64,000 nt of DNA from Paenibacillus sp. FSL H7-0326 (GCF_001955535.1 NZ_MPVN01000001.1:1178001-1242000), one strand, 5' to 3'. Counted from the stretch's first letter, positions 44,493 through 55,922 are shown. A program made the numbers and translations. The notes: generated by a model not told the origin, from the letters alone.

Positions 44493-44511
44493 AAAAAAGA
44501 GCACATTTAAA

Positions 44512-44540
44512 ATCCTATCACCGTCAAGTTTCAAAGTCAA
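44512..44540 (-). promoter_or_regulatory. Sigma-A promoter of the peroxiredoxin gene
   Basis: TTGACT (44535-44540), a 17-base spacer and TAGGAT (44512-44517) on the minus strand. A TATAAT at 44542-44547 is an alternative -10 whose -35 would lie in the PerR box. Confidence 0.65.
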
Positions 44541-44559
44541 TATTATAAACCTTATTTGT

Positions 44560-44574
44560 TGATAATTATTATAA
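44560..44574 (-). promoter_or_regulatory. PerR box
   Basis: TTATAATAATTATCA matches the PerR consensus TTATAATNATTATAA at 14 of 15 positions. PerR is the peroxide-sensing Fur-family repressor. It lies about 170 bases upstream of the peroxiredoxin start, near its promoter. Confidence 0.75.
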
Positions 44575-44585
44575 TTAAGAAGAAA

Positions 44586-44624
44586 AGAAGCACAGTATGG
44601 CCGTTAACCTCTCCTACTGTACTC
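44586..44624 (-). terminator. Terminator after leuB
   Basis: AGTACAGTA and TACTGTGCT arms (one G-U pair) followed by TCTTTTCTT on the minus strand. Confidence 0.72.
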
Positions 44625-44680
44625 CTGACTTATCATTTTAAATTTAACTTCTCTTCATTCTACAAAGCTTCTATGCACTC

Positions 44681-45760
44681 TTATTTTACAATCGCCGCTA
44701 CAATCAGATCTCCCATCTCGGAGGTGCTGATCGCAGTGCTCTTATCTACAGCAATATCACTTGTCCGATGTCCTGCATCCAGCACCTGGGCAACTGCTCT
44801 CTCAATCGCATCTGCTGCATCGCTGTATCCAAATGTCAAACGGAACATCAAGGCAACTGACAGAATCGTCGCAATCGGATTCGCTAATCCCTGACCTGCA
44901 ATATCCGGAGCTGATCCGTGTACGGGTTCGTATAGACCAAAGCTTCCTTCACCCATAGACGCCGATGCGAGCATTCCGATTGAGCCTGTAAGCATAGCCG
45001 CTTCGTCACTTAAAATATCACCAAACATATTTTCCGTAACAATGACATCAAAGCTTGATGGACGGCGCAGCAGCTGCATTGCACAGTTATCTACGAGTAC
45101 ATGCTCAACTTCAACATCTGGATACTCTGGAGCGACCCGGTTCACCACTTCACGCCATAAGCGGGAGGTTTCAAGCACATTTGCTTTATCGACCGATGCC
45201 AATTTTTTTCTACGTTTTTGTGCAATTTCAAAAGCTTGTCGAACAATTCGTTCTACTTCTGCTACATTATATACGCAGGTATCTACCGCTTCTTCGCCAT
45301 GCTCTCCCTCTCTGCGGAACTTCTCTCCAAAGTAGATTCCGCCTGTCAGCTCTCGAACGACCATAAGATCTGTGCCTTCAAGCACTTCCGGCTTTAGTGT
45401 AGAAGCATCTTTGAGACAATCGAATACGACGGCAGGTCTCAGGTTGGAAAATAATCCGAGTGCTTTGCGGATCCCCAGCAATCCTGTTTCTGGACGAAGC
45501 TCCTTGGAATTGTTGTCCCATTTCGGACCTCCGACCGCTCCAAGCAGTACCGCATCCGCACTTTGACATATCTCGAGTGTTTCTTGCGGCAACGGAGTTC
45601 CTGTCTTATCAATTGCAATTCCGCCAAATAAAGCGTGATTTGTTTCAAAAGTGTATCCAAACACTTCTTCGGTTCGTTTCAACACTCTTTCCGCTTCTGC
45701 AACAACCTCTGGTCCAATGCCATCTCCAGCAATGACGGCGATTTTTTTGACTTCTGACAT
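44681..45760 (-). CDS. leuB: 3-isopropylmalate dehydrogenase
   Basis: A 359-residue LeuB, the third step of leucine synthesis with NAD+. [21 protein letters not shown] opens the protein, then [53 protein letters not shown] and [16 protein letters not shown] 45760 is preferred as GGAGCG sits 8 bases upstream. leuA, leuC and leuD are not in the window, and the gene is separated from ilvBHC by an opposite-strand reductase. Confidence 0.95.
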   Translation of the reverse strand: MSEVKKIAVIAGDGIGPEVVAEAERVLKRTEEVFGYTFETNHALFGGIAIDKTGTPLPQETLEICQSADAVLLGAVGGPKWDNNSKELRPETGLLGIRKALGLFSNLRPAVVFDCLKDASTLKPEVLEGTDLMVVRELTGGIYFGEKFRREGEHGEEAVDTCVYNVAEVERIVRQAFEIAQKRRKKLASVDKANVLETSRLWREVVNRVAPEYPDVEVEHVLVDNCAMQLLRRPSSFDVIVTENMFGDILSDEAAMLTGSIGMLASASMGEGSFGLYEPVHGSAPDIAGQGLANPIATILSVALMFRLTFGYSDAADAIERAVAQVLDAGHRTSDIAVDKSTAISTSEMGDLIVAAIVK

Positions 45761-45957
45761 GACTGCACGCTCCATTCTAAATAATATCTGCTATATACCT
45801 TTGTAACATAATCACGGTACATTTGACCAAGATATAGAAGCTATCGCGTCTATAGGTATAGACTATAAGGCGGTACGAAGTTGAAAGAGATGGAAGAATC
45901 CGATTACAATAGACTTGTTTAGATGGTTCAATTTCCCTGATGAGAGGATGATAGTGG

Positions 45958-46938
45958 ATGCAGTATACGTATTTAGGAAGATCAGGACTCAAGGTAAGCC
46001 GTCTGTGTCTGGGTACGATGAATTTTGGACCCGCAACGGATGAGAAGGAAGCCTTTCGCATCATGGATGCTGCCGTTGATGCAGGCCTCAATTTTTTCGA
46101 CACAGCAAACATCTACGGATGGGGTGAAAATGCAGGACTGACAGAAACGATTATCGGTAAATGGTTTAAGCAAGGCGGCGGACGCAGAGAAAAAGTCGTA
46201 CTTGCGACCAAAGTATACGGCTCCATGCATGACAGCAACGATGGACCCAATGATGAAGCAGGCTTGTCAGCCTACAAAATCCGTCGGCATCTCGAAGGCT
46301 CACTTCAACGTCTTCAAACCGATCATATTGAGCTCTATCAAATGCACCATGTCGATCCTAATGTCTCCTGGGAAGAATTATGGGGAGCTTTTGAAGTTGG
46401 AATTCATCAGGGAAAAATCGGCTATGTCGGCTCAAGCAATTTTGCCGGATGGCAGATAGCGGTTGCTCAAATGGAAGCCAAGAATCGAAATTTCTTAGGG
46501 CTTGTGTCAGAACAGCACAAATACAGCCTGAATTGCCGGCTTCCTGAGCTCGAAGTGCTTCCTGCAGCACATAAGCTTGGACTTGGCATCATTCCTTGGA
46601 GTCCGCTTGATGGCGGTCTGCTCGGACGAAATGCACTCAAGAAGATCGAAGGAACTCGTAGTGGTGGAATTGCGGAGCGTGTCGAGCAGCATCGCACACA
46701 GTTGGAAGAGTTCGGTGCACTCTGCCGTGAGCTTGGAGAGCCGCAGGATAATGTCGCTTTGGCTTGGCTCCTTGCGAATCCTGCGGTTACCGCTCCAATT
46801 ATTGGTCCTCGCACACTCGAACAATTCGAAAACACACTAGATGCACTGGAGATCAAGCTGGACGAGTCAGTCCTCAAGCGGCTGGATGAAATCTTCCCAG
46901 GTCCAGGCGGTCATGCGCCAAACGCTTACGCGTGGTAA
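45958..46938 (+). CDS. Aldo/keto reductase
   Basis: A 326-residue AKR, NADPH-linked by family. The fold marks are RSGLKVSRLCLGTMNFG, the catalytic set Asp-Tyr in FFDTANIYGWG, Lys in VVLATKVYG and His in YQMHHVD, and GIIPWSPLDGGLLG. Its closest relatives are YrhH/YdjG-type reductases of unclear substrate. It is on the plus strand inside the branched-chain region, divergent from leuB. GAGAGG sits about 13 bases before the ATG. Confidence 0.88.
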   Translation: MQYTYLGRSGLKVSRLCLGTMNFGPATDEKEAFRIMDAAVDAGLNFFDTANIYGWGENAGLTETIIGKWFKQGGGRREKVVLATKVYGSMHDSNDGPNDEAGLSAYKIRRHLEGSLQRLQTDHIELYQMHHVDPNVSWEELWGAFEVGIHQGKIGYVGSSNFAGWQIAVAQMEAKNRNFLGLVSEQHKYSLNCRLPELEVLPAAHKLGLGIIPWSPLDGGLLGRNALKKIEGTRSGGIAERVEQHRTQLEEFGALCRELGEPQDNVALAWLLANPAVTAPIIGPRTLEQFENTLDALEIKLDESVLKRLDEIFPGPGGHAPNAYAW

Positions 46939-46978
46939 TGAATTTTCAACTCTTTCACAGCATTCAAATACAGCAGCA

Positions 46979-47018
46979 AAAAAAGCGGCCTAAGCTATTA
47001 CAGCTTGGCCGCCTTTTG
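46979..47018. terminator. Bidirectional terminator
   Basis: AAGCGGCC-AAGCT and AGCTTGGCCGCC arms with A-rich left and TTTTG right flanks. It lies between the convergent aldo/keto reductase gene and ilvC. Confidence 0.85.
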
Positions 47019-47059
47019 TCATTGTCATCACGATTCTCAGAGAATAGAGAGCTATGATC

Positions 47060-48170
<1,111 letters not shown>

Positions 48171-48252
48171 TTCAGGACTGCAAATTCCTGTCGCGGTAAA
48201 TGACTAAAATATGATGTTAAGACAGGCTGGCTAATGAATACGAAAAGTATAT

Positions 48253-48735
48253 TTATACGTTTCCTCGGATCATTGCCGTTACACCTGTTCTAGATAATTC
48301 CCTGATACCATATGGCTTAATGAGCTCGATCATCGCGTCAATCTTATCTGTATCTCCTACAACTTGAATCATCAGGCTGGAGTTGCCGATATCGACAACC
48401 GAGGCACGGAACGTTTCGACGAGACCCATAATTTCCGGACGAACCGAAGGCTCTGCTTTGATCTTGATCAGTGCGAGCTCGCGTGCAACCATCGGATTGG
48501 AGCTCAAATTAACAACCTTGATAACGTCAATTAATTTGTATAGCTGCTTCTCAATCTGCTCAAGAAGATGTTCATCCCCAAGTGTCACAATAACCATTCG
48601 GGATAATCCGGCTTCCTCAGACTGACCAACCGTGATACTTTCAATGTTAAAGCCGCGGCGACCGAACAGACCTGATACCCGTTGAAGTACTCCTGGCTGA
48701 TCATTTACCAGTACGGCAATCGTATGTCTATTCAT
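48253..48735 (-). CDS. ilvH: Acetolactate synthase small subunit
   Basis: A 160-residue regulatory subunit. It begins with an ACT domain (NRHTIAVLVNDQPGVLQRVSGLFGRRGFNIESI) that binds valine, followed by the C-terminal domain (IMGLVETFRASVVDIG). It controls feedback inhibition of IlvB. It starts 3 bases after ilvB. Confidence 0.95.
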   Translation of the reverse strand: MNRHTIAVLVNDQPGVLQRVSGLFGRRGFNIESITVGQSEEAGLSRMVIVTLGDEHLLEQIEKQLYKLIDVIKVVNLSSNPMVARELALIKIKAEPSVRPEIMGLVETFRASVVDIGNSSLMIQVVGDTDKIDAMIELIKPYGIRELSRTGVTAMIRGNV

Positions 48736-48738
48736 GAT

Positions 48739-50484
48739 TTATGCATCCCCCATCAGCATTTGATCAATGGTCGATCCCTGCATTACCATCGGATATACGT
48801 TTTCTTCCTTGTTAACAACAAACTCTACAAGCACCGGACCGTCTGTTTCGAGCGCTTCTGACCAAATCTTCTGCGCTTCTTCCTTATTCGTGGCACGCAG
48901 ACCCTTGACCCCATAAGCCTCTGCCAATTTGACAAAATCAGGACTTCCAGCTAGATCAATGTGACTATATCTGTTGTCGTAGATCAGCTCTTGCCATTGT
49001 CTTACCATCCCTAGTACCTGGTTGTTGATAACCACAATCTTAACTGGAATCTTGTTAATTGCACAGATGGCAAGCTCTTGAGAACACATCTGCATACCGC
49101 CGTCTCCATTAATAGAGATAACGAGGCGATCCGGATGCGCCATCTGAGCACCGATGGCTGAAGGGAAGCCGAAGCCCATCGTTCCAAGTCCCCCGGAAGT
49201 TACCCATGAACGCGGTTGATTAAACTTGTAATACTGAGCTGCCCACATCTGATGCTGGCCTACGTCCGTAGTTACAATTGCGTTGCCTTCCGTCGTGTCA
49301 TTCAGCATCTCAATAACCCATTGAGGTTTGAGGACTTCATCTGAATCCTTGTAGTTATACAAACGGTCGCCTTTCCACTCCCGTATCTGGTTCCGCCACT
49401 CATCTGCCTGATCTGCACGCGCAGCTTCATGATTGAGCAATTCAAGTACGGTCTTCACATCCCCTACAATCGGAATGTCTGTCGGTACGTTTTTGCCGAT
49501 CTCTGCAGGATCAATATCAATATGCACGATCTTCGCTCGTGGGGCAAAACCGTCCAGCTTGCCGGTTACCCGATCATCAAATCTTGCTCCAAAGTTGATC
49601 AATAGGTCAGACTGCTGAATAGCTTGATTCGCTGTATACGTACCGTGCATCCCAGGCATCCCCATCCATAGCTCATGACCGCTTGGGAATCCACCAAGAC
49701 CAAGTAATGTTGTCGTAATTGGAATCTCTGTCTTCTTCACAAATTCGAACAGTGCTTCATGTGCTCCAGCGTATACGATTCCGCCGCCGGCCAGAATTAC
49801 GGGTCGCTCTGCTTGCTTAATCGCTTGGTGCAGCTTATCAAGCTGCAGCTTGTTAGGCGTAACTGTTGGATTGTAACCTCGCATATTTACAGGCTCTGTC
49901 TGTGGAACAAACAGCGTCTTATTAGCGGATACGTCCTTAGGAATATCGATTAATACCGGACCTTTACGCCCTGTGTTCGCAATATGAAACGCCTCATGAA
50001 TCACTCTCGGCAAATCCTCTACTGAGCGAACCAGATAGCTGTGCTTAGTGATCGGCATCGTAATCCCAGTAATATCTGCTTCTTGGAAAGCATCCGTACC
50101 AATCAAGCTGGAAACGACATTCCCCGTAATGACAACAAGTGGTACCGAATCCATGTAGGCCGTTGCAATGCCCGTTACCAGGTTAGTTGCTCCCGGACCG
50201 GAAGTAGCGATACATACGCCTACTTTTCCGCTTGCCCGAGCATATCCGTCGGCTGCGTGAATGGCGCCTTGCTCATGCCTTGTAAGCAAATGCTTGAAAT
50301 CTTCAAATCCATACATTGCATCGTAGATGTATAGGACCGCGCCCCCCGGGTAGCCAAAGACGCATTCAACACCTTCTAACAGCAAGCTTCGAAGTAGAAT
50401 TTCCGAGCCTGTAATGACTTCCGGTTTCATCCATTTCTCACGTAGTTGATCAGTTGATCGCATTTCAGGATTATGCGCATTCAT
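48739..50484 (-). CDS. ilvB: Acetolactate synthase large subunit
   Basis: A 581-residue TPP enzyme that joins pyruvate units to acetolactate. N-terminal [19 protein letters not shown] and [17 protein letters not shown], the FAD domain with [17 protein letters not shown], and the TPP site [20 protein letters not shown] sequence ([11 protein letters not shown]...NN) are present. The start ATG has GGGGGAG 8 bases upstream. First gene after the T-box. Confidence 0.97.
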   Translation of the reverse strand: MNAHNPEMRSTDQLREKWMKPEVITGSEILLRSLLLEGVECVFGYPGGAVLYIYDAMYGFEDFKHLLTRHEQGAIHAADGYARASGKVGVCIATSGPGATNLVTGIATAYMDSVPLVVITGNVVSSLIGTDAFQEADITGITMPITKHSYLVRSVEDLPRVIHEAFHIANTGRKGPVLIDIPKDVSANKTLFVPQTEPVNMRGYNPTVTPNKLQLDKLHQAIKQAERPVILAGGGIVYAGAHEALFEFVKKTEIPITTTLLGLGGFPSGHELWMGMPGMHGTYTANQAIQQSDLLINFGARFDDRVTGKLDGFAPRAKIVHIDIDPAEIGKNVPTDIPIVGDVKTVLELLNHEAARADQADEWRNQIREWKGDRLYNYKDSDEVLKPQWVIEMLNDTTEGNAIVTTDVGQHQMWAAQYYKFNQPRSWVTSGGLGTMGFGFPSAIGAQMAHPDRLVISINGDGGMQMCSQELAICAINKIPVKIVVINNQVLGMVRQWQELIYDNRYSHIDLAGSPDFVKLAEAYGVKGLRATNKEEAQKIWSEALETDGPVLVEFVVNKEENVYPMVMQGSTIDQMLMGDA

Positions 50485-50587
50485 GAAGATCTCCCCCTTC
50501 TTAAGGATTACATTAATCTGACATGTTGAAAAGAAATCAAGTAAGGGTTATCTGTAATTGATGACCCTTGATTCATCTTGCTTTTAC

Positions 50588-50948
50588 AACAAAAAAACCT
50601 TCCATCCCTGCGGACATAAAATATGCCTCGCGAGGGACGAAAGGTTGCTGCTTCCGTGGTACCACCCAGATTTGTCAAATTCCTCACGGAATCTGACCTT
50701 AGCAAGTAGTAAGAAATGTTGGTCAGATAAGACCTACCCATTCTTCATACCTGTCGTCTGTAACGTAGACTTACGATTTTCCCTAATAGGCAAGAACCTT
50801 GCTTGCTTTTCAGGAAAACAGCTCCGAGGTGAGCTCGTACTTAAGGGATTATGGTGGTACTTTCAGCTAAAACTGTCCACTCTCTGCACATAAGTGCCCT
50901 TAAAACTTCGTCCTCATCATTGCCGATAAACTATAGCGGTTAAATGTT
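50588..50948 (-). promoter_or_regulatory. T-box leader of ilvBHC
   Basis: TGGGTGGTACCACGG (50654-50668) is the T-box core on the minus strand. A terminator follows: AACCTTTCGTCCCT and AGGGATGGAAGGTT arms, then T7 (50590-50646). Leucine control is expected for this operon, and a CTC is present in the GAGCTCACCTCGGAGC segment near 50828; Stem I was not modelled. Confidence 0.92.
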
Positions 50949-50954
50949 AGGAAC

Positions 50955-50984
50955 ATTATAAGATTCATTTGTAGAAATAGTCAA
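50955..50984 (-). promoter_or_regulatory. Sigma-A promoter of ilvBHC
   Basis: TTGACT (50979-50984), an 18-base spacer and TATAAT (50955-50960) on the minus strand, about seven bases before the leader start. Confidence 0.88.
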
Positions 50985-51127
50985 CACTTTATTTTTCAAA
51001 ATTCAGTCAATCCATGTACAAGCCTTGCTGTATCAGCTATTTTTTGTCCGAAATACCGAACATGACCAAGCTCCTTAGGCATATAATACCCCATTCATAT
51101 TGTATGCCCCAAAAAGGAGGATTATCC

Positions 51128-51580
51128 ATGATTCGCAATCGCAGACCTAAGCAAGATGATCCAGCTATCATGGAACTGATTCATAGCCAGCTTGTGCCTA
51201 TCTCACATTTGAGCAAGCAAGAGATCAACCTGATTATTCAGGATATTCCAAGCCGTTTAGCCCGAGGCATTACATTGGTATCCTCTGCTAATTATGAATC
51301 CAGCATTTGTGGTTTTGTACATTTTATGATGCATGGTTCTTTACTATACATTGACATGATGGCCGTTTATCCAAAGGAACAGCGCAAACAGCATGGCAAA
51401 GAATTACTGAACAAAGCGGAGCAATTTGCGGCTTCACGAGGGTGTAAGAAGTCAAAAGTTATGGTGGATGAAGGAAACAAAAAGGGAATCAATTTTTATC
51501 AAAAGATGGGATATAAGATGCTTCGCTATGTTGATATCGGACGGTGCTACGAATTGGAAAAAGTATTAAGTGAAAGCTAG
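51128..51580 (+). CDS. GNAT-family N-acetyltransferase
   Basis: A 150-residue GNAT enzyme. IRNRRPKQDDPAIMELIHSQL is the N-terminal strand-helix, LLYIDMMAVYPKEQRKQHGKELLNKAEQFA holds the acetyl-CoA motif A, and GINFYQKMGYKM is motif B. The acceptor is unknown. ATG 51128 has AAGGAGGATTATCC directly upstream. It stands alone on the plus strand, beside the ilv T-box. Confidence 0.88.
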   Translation: MIRNRRPKQDDPAIMELIHSQLVPISHLSKQEINLIIQDIPSRLARGITLVSSANYESSICGFVHFMMHGSLLYIDMMAVYPKEQRKQHGKELLNKAEQFAASRGCKKSKVMVDEGNKKGINFYQKMGYKMLRYVDIGRCYELEKVLSES

Positions 51581-51627
51581 AATATCAAAAGAATGAACAC
51601 AAAATATTATCAATGAGATAAAAATAT

Positions 51628-52041
51628 TTAATAGAAAAATTTATTTTTGAAGCCATATCCTCCATAACCTTGCCCTGGTCCGTAACCTGGTCCCGGTCCA
51701 TATCCAGGTCCAGGTCCATATCCAGGGAAGCCTCCATACCCGCCTCCAGGTCCTTTGCCTCCATATCCATACCCACCGTATCCGCCTGGACCAAATCCGC
51801 CTCCGAAGCCTCCGCCGAATCCGCCTGCAAATGGCAAGGTTCCAATTGCCAACAGGTCAAATAGGACAAGCGGAATGAGTGCCCGTGTAGATGCATCTTT
51901 CCCTTCCGTCGGCTGGAGCATAATTTTATTCCCTGTCACATTAACAAGTGTACCCGTCACTTTTGTGCCATCTTTGCGAACAGCGACAATACGCTGCCCG
52001 ACCATTTTTTTTGCGTCATTTAGACTAACAGAATTATTCAT
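51628..52041 (-). CDS. Glycine/tyrosine-rich protein with Sm-like N-terminus
   Basis: A 137-residue protein in two parts. Residues 10-45 (KKMVGQRIVAVRKDGTKVTGTLVNVTGNKIMLQ) read like the first strands of an Sm/KOW beta fold. From about residue 70 it is low-complexity: GGFGGGFGGGFG, then repeats of GPGYGPG and GYG, ending KNKFFY. Such Gly-Tyr tails occur in spore surface proteins. No signal peptide. The start ATG follows GGAGGGAAAAGA by a few bases. I know no named family. Confidence 0.75.
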   Translation of the reverse strand: MNNSVSLNDAKKMVGQRIVAVRKDGTKVTGTLVNVTGNKIMLQPTEGKDASTRALIPLVLFDLLAIGTLPFAGGFGGGFGGGFGPGGYGGYGYGGKGPGGGYGGFPGYGPGPGYGPGPGYGPGQGYGGYGFKNKFFY

Positions 52042-52127
52042 TCTTTTCCCTCCTTCTTTACGTAGGATTCAGAATCATCTTATTCGTATGTCGGCATAAA
52101 TGTATGTTTCAATGTCCTGCATGTACA

Positions 52128-52167
52128 AAAAAAGTGATGCCTGCATCTTAGAGCAAGCATCACCTTT
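52128..52167 (-). terminator. Terminator after nupQ
   Basis: AAGGTGATGCTTGC and GCAGGCATCACTT arms around TCTAAGAT, followed by TTTTTT on the minus strand. Confidence 0.9.
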
Positions 52168-52188
52168 GTTGATAAATTAAATATTACG

Positions 52189-53163
52189 TTAACGTTTGCC
52201 TGGATCGTATGGCTGTCCCAGTGCAGCAGGTGCTGCTGAACGTCCGACCGCTGCTACGAGTACGATGACAGTAAGCAGATACGGCAGCATGAAAATAATT
52301 TCCTGGGGAATAGCCTGAGCCCATTCGAACATTTGAATATAGTTACGGACAGCTTGGGACAACCCGAAGAAGAGAGCTGCACCAAATGCCCCGATCGGAT
52401 TCCACTTACCAAAGATCATGGCAGCAATCGCAATATAACCTTGTCCGGAAATTGTGTTGTGTGCGAACACATTTGTAGTCGTCAGCGTAAGAACAGCACC
52501 GCCGATACCCGCAAGTGCACCACTGACCATAACAGCAAGATATCTGTACTTCGTCACATTAATCCCCATCGTATCCGCAGCACTTGGATGCTCCCCGACA
52601 GAGCGAAGACGCAAACCGAATGGCGTTTTGTACAGGAATAAGAATGTTAATATTACAAACAGCACAGCTAGGAATGTAGATGGATAATGATGAATAAATA
52701 CATTACCGAAGAACGGAATTTCAGCTAGCTTCACACCGAATAATTCTGGATTCCATTTTTTGAATCCATTAATAAGCGGCGTTTCCCCTGACCCGTCAAA
52801 CAGAAGCTTAACCATATACAATGTGCTTCCTGCTGCCAAGAAGTTAATGACAATACCACTTATGATCTGGTCCGCTTTAAAAGTGATAGAGGCTACAGCG
52901 TGAATCAAGGAAACAACCACACCTAACACGGCTGCTGTAACCAGACCAACCCAAGCCGCTTGCCCACCTGTCATCCCCGCTTCTTGAGCATAATGAGCGG
53001 ATACCCCTGCAGCAAAAGCACCGAAGATCATAAATCCTTCAATCCCCAGATTCGTTACACCGGAACGCTCTGAGAATATACCACCAAGCGCAGCAAATAC
53101 AAGAGCTGTTGCAAAGACAAGTGTCGTATTAATCAGCTGTCCGGAGAGCGTTATGAAATCCAT
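52189..53163 (-). CDS. nupQ: Nucleoside ABC transporter permease
   Basis: A 324-residue permease with 8 to 10 hydrophobic segments. GGIFSERSGVTNLGIEGFMIFGAF and GLRLRSVGEHPSAADTMGIN are hallmarks of BMP-family permeases. It forms the channel with NupP for guanosine and related nucleosides. It follows NupP by 2 bases. The substrate comes from the Bacillus nupNOPQ match. Confidence 0.88.
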   Translation of the reverse strand: MDFITLSGQLINTTLVFATALVFAALGGIFSERSGVTNLGIEGFMIFGAFAAGVSAHYAQEAGMTGGQAAWVGLVTAAVLGVVVSLIHAVASITFKADQIISGIVINFLAAGSTLYMVKLLFDGSGETPLINGFKKWNPELFGVKLAEIPFFGNVFIHHYPSTFLAVLFVILTFLFLYKTPFGLRLRSVGEHPSAADTMGINVTKYRYLAVMVSGALAGIGGAVLTLTTTNVFAHNTISGQGYIAIAAMIFGKWNPIGAFGAALFFGLSQAVRNYIQMFEWAQAIPQEIIFMLPYLLTVIVLVAAVGRSAAPAALGQPYDPGKR

Positions 53164-53165
53164 AA

Positions 53166-54245
53166 TTACAACACCTTCTCTTTCTTGCGCTTCGCATAGA
53201 AGGGCTTAAGCACCCAGCGCACGATACCTTGTGCAGCAATGAAGAATATGATGGAGCCAATTACGATACGTATCAATTCCGGTGGAACATCTGCTGCGAA
53301 GCTCATTCCGGCAGAACCGTATGTCAATCCTCCAAATAGGAAGGCTCCTAGAATTACACCAAACGGATGATTCATACCAATCAGTGCTACCGCAATACCA
53401 TCGAATCCAGTACCCGGGGATCCTTGGAGGATCGTTTGATAGCCGAATACACCCAGAATTTGAAAGGCACCCCCAAGGCCTGCCAAAATACCACTGATAA
53501 ACATGGCTTTGACAATGTTGCGATTCACCTTCATCCCTGCATATTCTGCAGCATGATGGTTATGGCCTACTGCACGAAGCTCGAAGCCTTGCTTTGTTTT
53601 CCACATGAATACATAGAACACTACCGCTGCGAGAATCGCAATCAGTGTGCCCCAGTGAACACGGGAGTTACTCATTAACTCAGACAACCAGCCAATCGCA
53701 ATAGAGGCGGATGGTTGAATCTCTTCGGAACGATTCTCACCCGGCATCAGCATGAATTGTCTTACGACAAGATTGCCCAAATAAAGTGCAACCCAGTTCA
53801 TCATAATACTGGTGATGACTTCATTCACCCCGCGTGCTGCCTTGAGATAACCTGCAATTGCTGCCCACAGACCACCCGCTAGAGCCCCTGCAATTAATGC
53901 AAGCGGTGCATGAATAATCATAGGCAATCCCGTCAGCTTAATTCCGACAAATGCGGAAGCCGTCATCCCTACGATAAATTGTCCTTCAGCCCCGATGTTA
54001 AATAGACCTGCACGGGAAGCAAACGCAAAGGCCAGCCCCGTCATAATGAGCGGAGTCATTTCACGCAAAGTTTCCCCAATATTATAGGTGTTTCCAAATA
54101 CTTTCTCGACAAGTGCTCCGTATGCCGTTATCGGATTATATCCGCCAATAAGCATTACGACTGCACCCAATAGAAGACCCAATATAATAGCAACAACTGG
54201 ATATATAATTGAATCCTTAGTGAACCATTTTAATACGCTACTCAC
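53166..54245 (-). CDS. nupP: Nucleoside ABC transporter permease
   Basis: A 359-residue permease with about 9 membrane segments. FASRAGLFNIGAEGQFIVG, VNEVITSIMMNWVALYL and ELRAVGHNHHAAEYAGMKVN match the BMP family. GTG at 54245 is preferred over the GTG 9 bases upstream, since GAGAGG is 8 bases before it; the start overlaps the nupO stop by 8 bases. Pairs with NupQ. Confidence 0.87.
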   Translation of the reverse strand: MSSVLKWFTKDSIIYPVVAIILGLLLGAVVMLIGGYNPITAYGALVEKVFGNTYNIGETLREMTPLIMTGLAFAFASRAGLFNIGAEGQFIVGMTASAFVGIKLTGLPMIIHAPLALIAGALAGGLWAAIAGYLKAARGVNEVITSIMMNWVALYLGNLVVRQFMLMPGENRSEEIQPSASIAIGWLSELMSNSRVHWGTLIAILAAVVFYVFMWKTKQGFELRAVGHNHHAAEYAGMKVNRNIVKAMFISGILAGLGGAFQILGVFGYQTILQGSPGTGFDGIAVALIGMNHPFGVILGAFLFGGLTYGSAGMSFAADVPPELIRIVIGSIIFFIAAQGIVRWVLKPFYAKRKKEKVL

Positions 54246-55782
54246 TAGATGCACCTCTCTTCACGGTGCTACCTGCCATCATCAGACCCAGCTCTTGATC
54301 ATTGGTCTCTTCTGGAAGCACTTCACCAACAATATGTCCCTCATAAATAACCGCAATCCGGTCCGAGACATTCATAATTTCATCGAGTTCGAAGGAAATT
54401 AACAGCACAGCCTTACCTTGGTCACGTTGAGCGATCAATTGCTTCTGAACGAACTCAATAGCCCCTACATCAAGACCACGTGTAGGCTGAGCAGCAATAA
54501 GTAAATCCGGATTTTTGTTTACCTCTCTGGCGATGATCGCCTTCTGCTGGTTACCTCCGGATAAAGCTCGTGATAAAGTATCAATGCTTGGCGTTCTTAC
54601 ATCAAAGGCCTGTACCAGCTTCTTCGTATGCTCCTGAATTGCCTTGAAATTCAGGAACCCTTTTTTGGAATAAGGCTCCTTGTAATAGGATTCAAGCACC
54701 ATGTTCTCGCTCACAGAGAAGTCCAGCACAAGACCATGCTTATGACGGTCCTCTGGAATATGCCCGACGCCCGCTTCCGAAACCTTACGAGGCGGCTCAT
54801 TCGTAATATCCTTGTTATTCAGCGTAATTTTGCCTGAATTTACTTTACGTAAACCAGTAATGGCTTCAATCAGCTCACTCTGACCATTACCGTCAACTCC
54901 AGCGATTCCGACAATTTCTCCTGCACGTACTTGCAGATTCAGCTTGTCCAGTACGGCCATGCCTTCTTTATTTTTCGCGGTTAATTCATGGATATCGAGT
55001 ACGGTTTCCTTAGGTGCAGCAGGCTTTTTGTCCACTTTAAAAGTAACGTTGCGCCCAACCATCTTCTCAGCCAGATCATTAGGAGTCGTCTCTGACGTCT
55101 TCACCGTATCGATGACTTTACCTCGGCGGATGATCGTTACCGTATCCGAAATTTCCATGATTTCTTTCAGTTTATGAGTAATAAGAATGATGGATTTGCC
55201 TTCAGCGACCAGCTTCTTCATGATCACCATCAATTCTGAAATCTCTTGAGGAGTTAATACCGCTGTCGGTTCATCAAAAATCAAGATTTCCGCGCCTCTG
55301 TAAAGGGTTTTTAAAATTTCGACGCGCTGCTGCATTCCTACAGAGATGTCTTCAATTTTTGCATTAGGGTCGACCTTAAGTCCATATAACTCGGATAACC
55401 GTTTAACTTCTGCCACTGCCTTTTTATAGTTAATATTGAGGCCCAGCATTCTTTTAGGCTCTGAACCCAATATAATATTCTCTGCTACTGTAAATGGCTG
55501 CACTAATTTAAAATGCTGATGCACCATTCCAATACCTAGCTCGATGGCTTTATTCGGACTGTCAATAATTACAGGCTGCCCGCCAACTTCAATTCCGCCC
55601 TCATCAGGCTGATATAGACCAAATACAATATTCATCAGCGTCGATTTTCCGGCGCCGTTCTCACCCAGCAGTGCATGAATCTCTCCCTTATGCAGCTGCA
55701 AGCTTATAGAGTCATTAGCGACAATGCCCGGGAAGCGTTTAGTAATTTGCTTCAACTCAACGACAGGAGTTGCTGCACCCAT
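54238..55782 (-). CDS. nupO: Nucleoside ABC transporter ATPase (double cassette)
   Basis: A 514-residue protein with two ABC cassettes. The first has LLGENGAGKSTLMN and ISVGMQQRVEILKTLYRGAEILIFDEP; the second has GVDGNGQSELIEAITG, an altered Walker A, and RALSGGNQQKAIIAREVN. It resembles sugar and nucleoside import ATPases. ATG 55782 follows AAGGGTG by 8 bases, while an upstream in-frame ATG lacks a site. It energises NupP and NupQ. Confidence 0.9.
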   Translation of the reverse strand: MGAATPVVELKQITKRFPGIVANDSISLQLHKGEIHALLGENGAGKSTLMNIVFGLYQPDEGGIEVGGQPVIIDSPNKAIELGIGMVHQHFKLVQPFTVAENIILGSEPKRMLGLNINYKKAVAEVKRLSELYGLKVDPNAKIEDISVGMQQRVEILKTLYRGAEILIFDEPTAVLTPQEISELMVIMKKLVAEGKSIILITHKLKEIMEISDTVTIIRRGKVIDTVKTSETTPNDLAEKMVGRNVTFKVDKKPAAPKETVLDIHELTAKNKEGMAVLDKLNLQVRAGEIVGIAGVDGNGQSELIEAITGLRKVNSGKITLNNKDITNEPPRKVSEAGVGHIPEDRHKHGLVLDFSVSENMVLESYYKEPYSKKGFLNFKAIQEHTKKLVQAFDVRTPSIDTLSRALSGGNQQKAIIAREVNKNPDLLIAAQPTRGLDVGAIEFVQKQLIAQRDQGKAVLLISFELDEIMNVSDRIAVIYEGHIVGEVLPEETNDQELGLMMAGSTVKRGASSE

Positions 55783-55922
55783 GAGATCACCCTTATAAAT
55801 TTGATTTGATGGTATTAACCCTAGACGTAAGAACAAGGCTAGTTATATAAACCAGCCTTGTTTTACATCCATTACATGTAAAATTCAGTATTATTCTCAC
55901 ACGAAACAATCAATCGTAATTT

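Noticed and set aside
51585..51896. 103-codon minus frame rich in Met-Asp repeats
   Set aside because: It is an out-of-frame reading of the Gly/Tyr repeat region; the 51628-52041 frame has a good start site and a sensible N-terminus.
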